DNA of 64,000 nt, taken from positions 273,986,916 to 274,050,915 of the forward strand of contig NC_066583.1 in assembly GCF_024323335.1 (NCBI RefSeq), in the 5' to 3' direction. The position numbers and the translations under genes were made by a program. The DNA is from Lathyrus oleraceus (taxonomy: Eukaryota > Streptophyta > Magnoliopsida > Fabales > Fabaceae). Below, piece after piece: positions 54,595 through 64,000 of this stretch. Position 1 is the stretch's first letter. Every line of letters begins with the position of its first letter. A model generated the notes under the pieces. That model was not told where the DNA came from, ran no database searches, and saw only the letters and a program-made list of their open reading frames with translations.

Positions 54595-56135
54595 CCTCTC
54601 TTTTCGGTTGATTTATCCTTTAACAACCTACAACCCGGTTATGGATAATCTTCCATGCGAGTATATTATCCACGTTCTGACGGTAATGGATAATATATCT
54701 CATGCACTCTTCGGTCGAAGTCTTTTGTTCTTCCCCAGTTGAGTAAGATTCATATTCCTTTTTTCGGAATTGAATGTCCATCCTTTAACAAGTTTGTGTT
54801 TCGCTTTCTTCCAGGATGATGAGTGTTTTGGAACATACACCAATTCACTATTTCGGTCGATTTATCCTTTAACAACCTACAACCCGGTTATGGATAATCT
54901 TCCATGCGAGTATATTATCCACGTTCTGACGGTAATGGATAATATATCTCATGCACTCTTTGGTCGAAGTCTTTTGTTCTTCCCCAGTTGAGTAAGATTC
55001 GTATTCCTTTTTTCAGAATCGAATGTCCATCCTTTAACAAGTTTGCGTTTCGCTTTCTTCCAGGATGATGAGTGTTTTGGAACACACACCAATTCACTAT
55101 TTTGGTCGATTTATCCTTTAACAACCTATAACCCGGTTATGGATAATCTTCCATGCGAGTATATTATCCACGTTCTGACGGTAATGGATAATATATCTCA
55201 TGCACTCTTTGGTCGAAGTCTTTTGTTCTTCCCCAGTTGAGTAAGATTCGTATTCCTTTTTTCGGAATCGAATGTCCATCCTTTAACAAGTTTGTGTTTC
55301 GCTTTCTTCCAGGATGATGAGTGTTTTGGAACACACACCAATTCACGCTTTCGATCGATTTATCCTTTAACAACCTACAACCCGGTTATGGATAATCTTC
55401 TATGCGAGTATGTTATCCACGTTCTGACGGTAATGGATAATATATCTCATGCACTCGTTGGTCAAAATCTTTTGATTTTTTTTCTCCAGCGGAGTAAGAT
55501 TCGTATTCCTTTTTTTGGAATCGAATGTCCATCCTTTAACAAGTTTGCGTTTTGCTTTCTTCCAGGATGATGAGTGTTTTAGAACACACACCAATTCACT
55601 ATTTCGGTCGATTTATCCTTTAACAACCTACAACCCGGTTATGGATAATCTTCCATGCGAGTATGTTATCCACGTTCTGACGGTAATGGATAATATATCT
55701 CATGCACTCTTTGGTCAAAGTCTTTTGTTCTTCCCCAGTTGAGTAAGATTCGTATTCCTTTTTTTGGAATCGAATGTCCATCCTTTAACAAGTTTGCGTT
55801 TCGCTTTCTTCCAGGATGATGAGTGTTTTGGATCACACACCAATTCACGATTTCGGTCGATCTATCCTTTAACAACTTACAACCCGGTTGTGGATAATCT
55901 TCCATGCGAGTATATTATCTACGTTATGACGGCAATAGATAATATATCTCATGCGCTCTTTGGTTGAAGCCTTCTGTCCTTCTCCAATCGAGTAAGATTC
56001 GTATTTCCCTTTGTGGAGTCGAATATCCATCCTTAAAAAAAATAAAAAATAAAATCAAGTATGCTTTTCCAGCTTTCTTCAGGATGATGAGTGTTTTGGA
56101 AGTAAAAACCAATTCACGCTTTGGTCGGTCACCTA
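54595..56135 (+). repeat. Tandem array, about 6 copies of a 249-bp unit
   Basis: TCCATCCTTTAACAAGTTTG recurs at 54777, 55026, 55275, 55528, 55777 and 56026 (degenerate), giving spacings of 249, 249, 253, 249 and 249. Each unit holds CTTTCTTCCAGGATGATGAG, ACCTACAACCCGGTTATGG and TTCTGACGGTAATGG. A partial copy precedes the first. The MCFAFFQDDECF-type frames on the plus strand and the repeated minus frames come from the array. It sits in the 3' untranslated region of Y. Confidence 0.95.
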
Positions 56136-56232
56136 TTACATACCTACAAACCGGTATCCTTGGTGTTCCTTCCTTTCTGCTCCCTATTACGGCCTTGGTC
56201 CCATGTGGAGTCAGATTTGCCTGAGTCGAAGT

Positions 56233-57705
56233 TGTAGCACCTCAAATTTGCACCTACCATTGTACATACATTTTTATCATTAGGTCATTAACATAACATA
56301 GTCCATTGCATAACATTTGCATTGCCTTTTGCCCAAGTGCAAGTCATTCAGACAGATTAGGTCAATTGATCAGGAGAATCAGTCAGTCAAGCAAGCATGT
56401 GCAATTTCCATTGAGACAAAGCCCTAGGGTTGATTTATCAATTTCATATGGTCTAAGGATCATTTTGAAGTGATTTGGCCAAAGATTGGATGATCAAAGC
56501 TCAACAGTCAAGCTGGATTTCATCTGAAACCCTAGGTGGTCAACTGTGGTCAACTGTGCCTGATTTTATGGATTTGAAGGTGGGAGATGGTTTGAAAGGC
56601 TTCATTCATGTCCATACAAGTATCATTTGACATATCAAAGATCAAGGTTGAAGAAATTGAGGTCAGATAAAAAGTTTCCAGAAATAGCAGGTGACTTGTA
56701 ATTGGAAACTGCCAAAAATGGAAAGTTCTTCTCCTCAAATTTACATCATCATACAAGCTTCAAATGGAATTTTGTCCAACATGAAAGTTGAAGATCTTGT
56801 TCTCATCTTTCCAAAAAGTCCAAGAACACTCATTTCTCATGTGTGGTTGGCAAGTTATGATCAAATCATTTTCAGAAAATGTTGAAATTCAAAGTGCCAT
56901 AACTTTTGAATGGAAAGGCCAAATTGGGTGATTCTTTTTTGAGCAAGTCACATTTGACATGAACTTTCATGATGCATCATCACATTTCATCAAAAATCAT
57001 CATAGCAAAAGTCCATTTTTCAAGTGTTCATTTTGCATTTTGGTGGGAAAAATAGTCAATTTGAAAAATACATGTCATTTGCACTTCAAACCATTTCCAA
57101 CACATTCTAAATGGAAAATATGACTTGTTTCAGCTGCACTTTTACTGTTCCATTGGCTGCAATTGGAAAAGGTCATTTTTGCCAAATCACATGAAATTGC
57201 ATATTGCTAATTCACATCATTCTTGCTAATCTTGTTTAACAAATGGATTAAGCACTTGGTATAAAGTCTCTAATCATAACAGAAACTCCTAATCACAATC
57301 ACTTTTTCAGATCCAAACAGAAAATTCTCAAGATTCTCTCAATTTTTTCCAAACTTTTTCACTCGTGTTCATCAAATTTCACATTGCCTTTGCTTCGTGC
57401 TTGATTGAATCTTCATCTACATGTACTTTTGAGCATCTGTTGCAGCAAACATTGGAAGATCATTGAAGAATCGCATCTGTTGCACTTGGAGCATAGCCAT
57501 GGCAGTTCGAAAATCCTTGAAGCTGGAGCACAATTGAGCTAAAGAACCTACTTCATTCATCTTCTAAAGCATCAATCAACATCTGTTTTGCACTTTCGAA
57601 GCCTGAAAACACCGAATCAAGATCTGCACTTCACACAAGGTTGGAATTCGAATTCTATGATTGTTGAAATTAGGTTATGGCTTAGGTAGATCTTCTATGG
57701 TAGAG
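56233..57705 (+). mobile_element. LTR of element Z (Ogre/Tat-like), left part
   Basis: It starts TGTAGCACCTCAAATTTGCA. About 900 bases align loosely with the U3 of the Y LTR (for example AACATGAAAGTTGAAGATCT in both) but are clearly diverged. It is therefore unlikely to be the partner LTR of Y unless very old. No polypurine tract stands directly before it. The left flank GAAGT (56228-56232) could be a target site. The LTR is split at 57705 by the chromovirus. Confidence 0.65.
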
Positions 57706-58373
57706 TGTAACACCCCGATAAAATATGATAATTATTTAATTTAAGTTTAATAGTATATTATGATGATAATATGAATGAGAGGGTATTATTTTTCAAAATA
57801 AAAGATAAACCTTTCATATATATTATTATTAGTATATTTATTAATTTAATTAAATAATTGGAATATTATTGGATTATTATTATTGGAATAATAAAGTTGG
57901 AATTGGAACGATTGTTGGAATCAGTAAAGAGTCCCATTTGGTAAAAAGGTTGTTTACACGTGAAAGCAGAGAACACGTAATAATTGGGAGAAAAGAGAAG
58001 AAACTGAGAAAGGGAGAAGAAGAGGCTAGGGCTCAAGAGGAGAATTCACGATTGTTGAAGGTCAAAGAATCAATTGCCGGATTAACTCAGGTAAGGGGGG
58101 TTTATCGTCGTTTAATGGGTATTATGGGTTAACATGTAATGGGTAGTAATAAGCCATTGAATTGACCCTAATCAGGATGATGAATGCTGCAAATTGTGAT
58201 GAATAAATTACGTTAAAACCGTGAATGAATCTATATTTGGATGAGTCGTAATTTTCTGGACGTGTAGCTTTTTACGGAACCGAAATCGGAGGTCCGGAAG
58301 TCCTCCAACGGCGAAAAATGCGGGTAATTCTGCATTCTGTTCGTGTTAGCGCAGGAACAACTTTCTGTCTTGC

Positions 58374-58553
58374 GTTAACCGGTTAACCCAGGGTGTTAAC
58401 CGGTTAACACTGTTATGATAATTAAAATAATTAAATTCTGTCTTGCGTTAACCGGTTAACCCAGGGTGTTAACCGGTTAACACTGTTAAAAATTGCCAAG
58501 AAGCGCATTCTGTTTTGCGTTAACCGATTAACCCAGGGCGTTAACCGGTTAAC
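58374..58553 (+). repeat. Three modules of paired 14-bp palindromes
   Basis: GTTAACCGGTTAAC begins at 58374, 58395, 58447, 58468, 58519 (one mismatch) and 58540. Within each pair the spacing is exactly 21 bases; modules are 73 and 72 bases apart. The unit also includes TTCTGTCTTGC before and ACTGTT after. Confidence 0.95.
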
Positions 58554-58850
58554 ACTGTTTGAAAAGTGAAAAATTGATATTTAAATATTGTGTACATATT
58601 GTATGGACAGAAGTTGGATTTTTCTGAGCTGTTGTTGTGCAGTTTTGGTCGTTTCAGCTGAGTGATGTAGTTTAGCTGATGTATGATATAGTAGGGATCA
58701 TTTCCCGTGGTTTTGAGCAGTATAAGTATTAGTAGAGTGTGCTAATACTGTGATTTATTATTTGGCATGACATGATATGATTCTGTGATAAATATGCTGA
58801 TGATGTATGATGGTATGCATAATGCTGTGAATATATCTATTATGTATGCA

Positions 58851-59079
58851 ATTGTGGATTGTTGTTGATGTTTGCATGCTAGGTGATTTAGCGTGCATAG
58901 CATGGCCTTTATGGTGGTAGCTAATTCCCATGGTGAGGAATTAGTGAGTTGTTTATGGCTTAGAGTGTGAGCATATGTCCATTGTGGATTGTTGTTGATG
59001 TTTGCATGCTAGGTGATTTAGCGTGCATAGCATGGCCTTTATGGTGGTAGCTAATTCCCATGGTGAGGAATTAGTGAGT
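58851..59079 (+). repeat. Exact 99-bp duplication in the chromovirus LTR
   Basis: Bases 58851-58949 recur at 58981-59079 without a visible difference, 130 bases apart. The identity suggests a recent duplication, younger than the stops in gag-pol. Confidence 0.9.
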
Positions 59080-59760
59080 GAGTCACTAGGTCTCAAATGA
59101 GTGGGACTAGTGAGCTTGGTAGCCGTATCTGGGTTTGATCGGTGAGGTTGAACTATGTGTTCACGAATAGTCGGTACCGCATGCATGGAGTCTCATTTCA
59201 TAATGTATGTATGGCGTATAATATGAACGGATGTATTCCAATATTATACGTGTGTTTTGTGTTTGTGTTGAGTATGACTATGAGTTGATGTTGCCGTTGC
59301 TGAATGTGTGATGTGATTAGGGTGATGAATGTGTTAATTTACTTAACATTACATGATATTTTATAATGCTTATTATATCGATTGAGGAACTCACCCTTAC
59401 AACTATGTTTCAGGTAACGAGCAGTGATTGAGTAGAAGCTAGTGCTTGGAGTCTAGTGTAGTTCCTTAGTGGGTCATGCTCTGGTAGATGTAACATCGGG
59501 ACGGGATGTTTTACTTTGTTCTCATTTTTGGTTGTTGAACAATTTTACATGTAATGTGTTACATGGTTTGCATGTTGTTAGATTTCTATCCGCTGCGTAT
59601 TGTGCAATGTTTTATTTTGATTAATAAACGAGCATGACAAGATATTTTGGTGAATGGTGTGAAGTGTCAAGTGTGACACCCTGAAATTGCATATCTACTC
59701 TGATTTATATTTTGTTGTTTTAATTAATTATTGGGGTATTTTAGAAGGGTGTTACATTAG

Positions 59761-59772
59761 TGGTATCAGAGC
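59761..59772 (+). promoter_or_regulatory. Primer binding site of the chromovirus
   Basis: TGGTATCAGAGC, the standard plant PBS for initiator tRNA-Met, four bases after the LTR end. Confidence 0.95.
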
Positions 59773-59880
59773 ATAGTCGGTCGAGTCGAGTCGTAATTAT
59801 TCTGTTTCCCTGTATGTGATAGGTGTTGTGTAACCCTATCAGTACTTATTGTTTTAGCTTGTTGGGTTCTCAGAATAGAG

Positions 59881-62800
59881 ATGGCTGGAAGAGGTAGAGA
59901 CGATGCTGCGATTGCTGAGGCTCTGGGTATGCTAGCTGGAGTACTTGGAGGGAATCCGAATGTTGTGGGATTGGGAGCTGCTCGTCAACTGAGTGAGTTC
60001 CAAAAGAACAATCCTCCAATGTTCAAGGGAGCATACGATCCAGATGGTGCTCAGAGGTGGTTGAAGGAGATCGAAAGGATCTTCCGAGTGACTGAGTGTG
60101 CCGATAACCAGAAGGTCAGGTTCGGTACGCATATGCTGTCAGAGGAAGCAGATGATTGGTGGGTTGCTGCCCGCACTGAGTTGGAAGCTGCTGGGAGTGC
60201 TGAGATCACTTGGGCGGTGTTCAGAGAGAGATTCCTGAGGAAGTACTTTCCAGAGGATGTCAGAGGAAAGAAAGAGATAGAGTTCTTAGAATTGAAGCAG
60301 GGCAACCGGTCTGTTACCGAGTATGCTGCTAAGTTCACAGAGCTGTCGAAGTATTACACTCTCTATGATGAGGCTACTGGGGAATTTTCAAAATGTGTGA
60401 AGTTTGAGAACGGGTTACGTCCCGAGATCAAGCATGCTATTGGGTATCAACGGATTAGAGTATTTTCTGACTTGGTTGACTGTTGCAGGATTTTTGAACA
60501 GGATACCAAGGCCAGAGCGGAGAGCTATCAGCAGAGGGTTGATAGGAAAGGCAAGGATCAGAATGATCGTGGGAAACCGTATGCAGCTGGCAAAGGTTTC
60601 CAAAGACAGAGTGGGATGAAGAGACCTAGTGGGGGAGACTCCAGTGCCCCTGCTAAGTGTTACAGATGTGGTCAGGCTGGACATCGTATCCATGAGTGTA
60701 CCAGTACTGAGAAGAAGTGTTTCAAGTGTGGCAAAGGTGGTCACTTGGCTGCAGAGTGCCGGTTGAAGACTATGACTTGTTTCAACTGTGGAGAGATGGG
60801 TCATATCAGTCCACAGTGTCCTAAGCCGAAGAAAGAGAACCAGTCGGGAGGCAAGGTCTTTGCTTTATCGGGTTCTGAGACTTCTGCAGATGATCGTTTG
60901 ATCCGAGGTACGTGTTATATTAATGGCTTTCCTCTTGTAGCTATTATTGACACAGGTGCGACTCATTCCTTTATATCTTGGGATTGTGCTGTGAAACTTA
61001 AATTAGAGATATCTGAGATGCATGAGAGTATGGTGATTGATACTCCTGCGAAGGGTTCAGTGACTACTACTTCAGTTTGTTTAAATTGCTCTTTGAGTAT
61101 TTTTGGTAGAGACTTTGGGATGGACCTCGTGTGTCTTCCACTAGTGCAGATTGATGTTATCCTGGGTATGAACTGGTTGGTGTTTAACCGAGTTTATATC
61201 AACTGTTTTGATAAGACTGTGATCTTTCCTGAGATGGAGGAAGCAAAGAGTTTGTTTCTATCAGCAAGGCAGGTGAATGAGGCAGTAGCAGATGGGGCAG
61301 AGTTGTTTATGCTGTTAGCGACTTTGGAGGCTAAAGATAAACTGGTGATTTGCGATCTAGCCGTGGTGTGTGATTTTCCTGATGTGTTTCCTGAAGAAGT
61401 GAATGAATTACCGCCAGAGCGTGAAGTTGAGTTCTCGATTGATTTGGTACCTGGTACTAGGCCGATATCGATGGCTCCGTACCGTATGTCTGCTGTTGAG
61501 TTAACTGAATTGAAGAGTCAGCTGGAAGATCTGTTGGATAAGAAATTTATTCGTCCGAGTGTGTCACCGTGGGGCGCACCAGTGTTATTGGTTAAAAAGA
61601 AAGAAGGTACTATGAGGTTGTATGTAGACTACAGGCAACTGAATAAAGTGACGATCAAGAATCGGTATCCTTTGCCGAGGATTGATGATTTGATGGATCA
61701 GTTGGTTGGTGCGAGTGTGTTCAGCAAAATAGATTTGAGATCGGGGTATCATCAGATACGTGTGAAAACTGAGGATATTCAGAAGACTGCTTTCAGAACA
61801 AGGTATGGACATTATGAGTATTCTGTAATGCCTTTTGGTGTGACTAATGCGCCTGGAGTATTTATGGAGTATATGAATAGGATTTTCCATCCGTACCTAG
61901 ACAAGTTTGTTGTGGTGTTTATTGACGATATTTTGGTGTATTCGAAATCTGAAGAAGAGCATGCTGAACATTTGAGAGTGGTTTTAGGAGTTCTACGAGA
62001 AAAGAAGTTATTTGCTAAACTGTCCAAGTGTGAATTTTGGTTAGAAGAGGTTAGTTTTCTTGGTCATGTGGTGTCAAGAGGTGGTATTGCTGTTGATCCT
62101 TCTAAGATAGAAGCGGTATCTAAGTGGGAAGCTCCGAAGTCAGTTTCTGAGATAAGGAGTTTTCTTGGACTTGCAGGTTATTATAGGAAATTCATTGAGG
62201 GATTTTCTAAGTTGGCGTTACCGTTGACGATGTTGACTAGAAAGGGGCAAGCGTTTGTTTGGGACTCAAAATGTGAAGAAGGTTTCCAAGAGTTAAAGAG
62301 AAGGTTAACTACTGCTCCTATTCTGATATTACCAAGTCCGTCGGAACCATTTGAGGTTTACTGTGATGCTTCATTGTTGGGTTTGGGTGGTGTTTTGATG
62401 CAGAATAAGCAGGTTGTAGCTTATGCTTCGAGACAACTGAAGGTTCATGAGGGGAACTATCCGAAACCCGATTTAGAGTTGGCAGCTGTGGTATTTGTTC
62501 TGAAGTTATGGAGGCATTACTTGTACGGGTCAAGATTTGAGGTTTTCAGTGACCATAAAAGTTTAAAGTATTTGTTTGATCCGAAAGAGCTGAATATGAG
62601 ACAGAGGAGATGGTTAGAGTTTCTGAAGGATTATGACTTTGGTTTGAATTACCATCCGGGTAAAGCAAACGTAGTGGCTGATGCATTGAGTCGGAAATCA
62701 TTGCATATGTCTATGTTAATGGTTAAGGAATTGGATTTAATTGAGCAGTTTAGAGACTTGAGTTTGGTGTGTGAGAGTACTCACAATAGTGTTAAATTGG

Positions 62801-64000
62801 GAATGTTGAAGTTAACGAGTGGTATTCTGGATGAGATTAGAGAGGGTCAGAAATCCGATGTGCTTTTGGTTGATAAGTTGACTCTAGTGAATCAAAGTCA
62901 AGGTGGTGAATTCAGAGTCGATGAGAATGGTGTTTTGAAATTTGGTAATCGGGTGTGTATTCCGGATGTTACCGAACTTAAGAAGAGTATTCTTGAGGAA
63001 GGACATCGTAGTGGCCTGAGTATTCATCCTAGGGCTACGAAGATGTATCATGATTTGAAAAAGTTATTTTGGTGGCCGGGAATGAAAAGAGAAATTGCGA
63101 GTTTTGTTTATTCTTGTTTGACTTGTCAGAAGTCAAAGATTGAGCATCAGAAGCCGTCTGGGCTAATGCAACCGTTGGCTATTCCAGAGTGGAAGTGGGA
63201 TAGTATCAGTATGGATTTTGTTTCCCGTTTACCGAGGACAATTAAGAATTTTGAAGCTATTTGGGTGATTGTTGACAGATTGACAAAATCGGCTCATTTC
63301 ATTCTGATCAGAATGGATTATCCGTTAGAGAGATTAGCTGAGTTGTATATTGAGAAAATTGTAAGTTTGCATGGTATTCCGTCAAGTATTGTTTCGGACA
63401 GAGATCCTAGATTTACATCGAAGTTCTGGGAAGGTTTGCAGAGGGCTTTGGGAACTAAGCTGAGATTGAGTTCTGCATATCATCCGCAGACTGATGGTCA
63501 GACTGAGAGGACGATTCAGTCACTGGAGGATCTTTTGAGGGCTTGTGTTTTGGAAAAGGGAGGTGCTTGAGATTGTTATTTACCTTTGATTGAGTTTACC
63601 TACAACAATAGTTTTCATTCGAGCATTGGTATGGCACCGTTTGAAGCTTTGTATGGTAGGAGATGTCGGACACCTTTATGTTGGTATGAGTCCGGTGAGA
63701 GTGTTGTGGTTGGACCGGAGATTGTTCAACAAACTAAGGAAAAGATTAAGATGATTCAGGAGAAGATGAGGATTGCTCAGAGTCGTCAGAAGAGTTATCA
63801 CGACAAGAGGAGGAAGTCACTTGAGTTTCAAGAGGGAGATCATGTGTTTCTTCGTGTTACTCCGATAACTGGGGTTGGTCGAGCTTTGAAGTCGAAGAAG
63901 TTGACACCTCGATTTATTGGTCCTTATTAGATTTTGGAGAGGATAGGGGAAGTAGCCTATCGTATCGCTTTACCGCCGTCACTTTCGAATTTGCATGAGG
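59881..64000 (+). pseudogene. Chromovirus (Tekay/Del-like) gag-pol, nearly intact, right end cut by the window
   Basis: A single frame from ATG 59881. Gag core is at residues 40-215 and three CCHC knuckles at 260-273, 280-293 and 300-313. The protease is [10 protein letters not shown] (DTGA 357-360). RT runs from about 555 to 790 with YVDYRQLNK and catalytic FIDD (680-683). RNase H follows ([22 protein letters not shown]). Integrase has HHCC (H1042, H1049, C1079, C1082) and D1112-D1173-E1209, with 35 residues between the last two. A TGA at 63568 lies where a W codon is usual, and a TAG at 63928 where Q is usual. The frame then reads on to SNLHE at the edge. Three knuckles are more than the one I expect for this lineage. 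A chromodomain and 3' LTR should lie beyond 64000. Confidence 0.93.

Larger units (their letters stand above)
57706..59756 (+). mobile_element. 5' LTR of a Tekay/Del-like chromovirus, 2051 bp
   Basis: It starts TGTAACACCCCGATAAAATA and ends AGAAGGGTGTTACA, four bases before the PBS. The five flanking bases TAGAG (57701-57705) are the left target site. It contains six GTTAACCGGTTAAC palindromes (58374-58553) and an exact 99-bp duplication (58851-58949 and 58981-59079). Confidence 0.92.

Noticed and set aside
54542..55967. Family of similar short ORFs on both strands
   Set aside because: They are repeat copies of the 249-bp array without a start context or domain.
54595..56135. CRISPR-like direct repeats
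   Set aside because: Units are 249 bp and contiguous, without spacers, and lie in a plant retrotransposon 3' region.
56233..57705. Partner 3' LTR of element Y
   Set aside because: Its sequence differs too much from the 5' LTR at 44479, including the first 25 bases, and no polypurine tract precedes it. A separate element is more likely, though not proven.

Overview
This window is nuclear DNA from a large-genome legume. The best guess is tribe Fabeae (pea, vetch, Lathyrus or lentil). That guess rests on repeat content only: several very large Ogre/Tat-type Ty3/gypsy elements with LTRs of 3.1-5.2 kb, a primer binding site (PBS) of the form TGGCGACTCTGCTGGGGA, a spliceable pro/pol intron and a tandem-repeat 3' untranslated region. 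No ordinary protein-coding host gene is convincing. The one clear host gene is a MIR172 microRNA locus on the minus strand (hairpin 25964-26085).

Layout. (1) 1-20.9 kb is a nested stack. Element D (minus-strand gag, 17.8-19.8 kb; PBS and putative LTR to about 20.87 kb) is interrupted by an LTR of plus-strand element C (13309-17812). C carries a solo LTR-like insertion (15114-16410) and a long TA microsatellite. Element A (minus; 5' LTR 8080-13308, internal part 3964-8079) abuts C. Element B (minus; 5' LTR 809-3963) is inserted in the RNase H region of A. (2) 20.9-33.5 kb is a low-copy island holding MIR172 with its TATA box, a CT/GA tract and telobox repeats. It also holds an 865-bp hAT MITE with perfect 8-bp target duplications, two LINE scraps, a Ty1/copia scrap, a GRF-zinc-finger-like pseudogene and microsatellites. 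(3) 33.5-64 kb is a second nested stack, all plus strand. Element X (5' LTR 33477-38252, ORF1, gag-pro, intron) is interrupted at the start of RT by Y. Y (5' LTR 44479-49574) is internally deleted and has a long repetitive 3' region. An LTR of element Z starts at 56233 and is split at 57705 by a Tekay/Del-like chromovirus with an almost intact gag-pol.

All retroelement coding regions are broken. Several stop codons fit C-to-T or G-to-A changes. The architecture is still readable. In A, X and Y the gag-pro reading frame ends in a TAA that lies inside the GTAA donor of a 253-271 bp intron, and splicing restores the frame into RT. The U5 ends of the Tat-type LTRs share three modules: a foldable CTACG...CGTAG element with covarying inner stems, a GGTGCTAATACCTTCCC box, and a 10-nt echo of the PBS. 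Y also carries three covarying stem-loops just after the pol stop. These RNA-level features are the most promising undescribed signals here.
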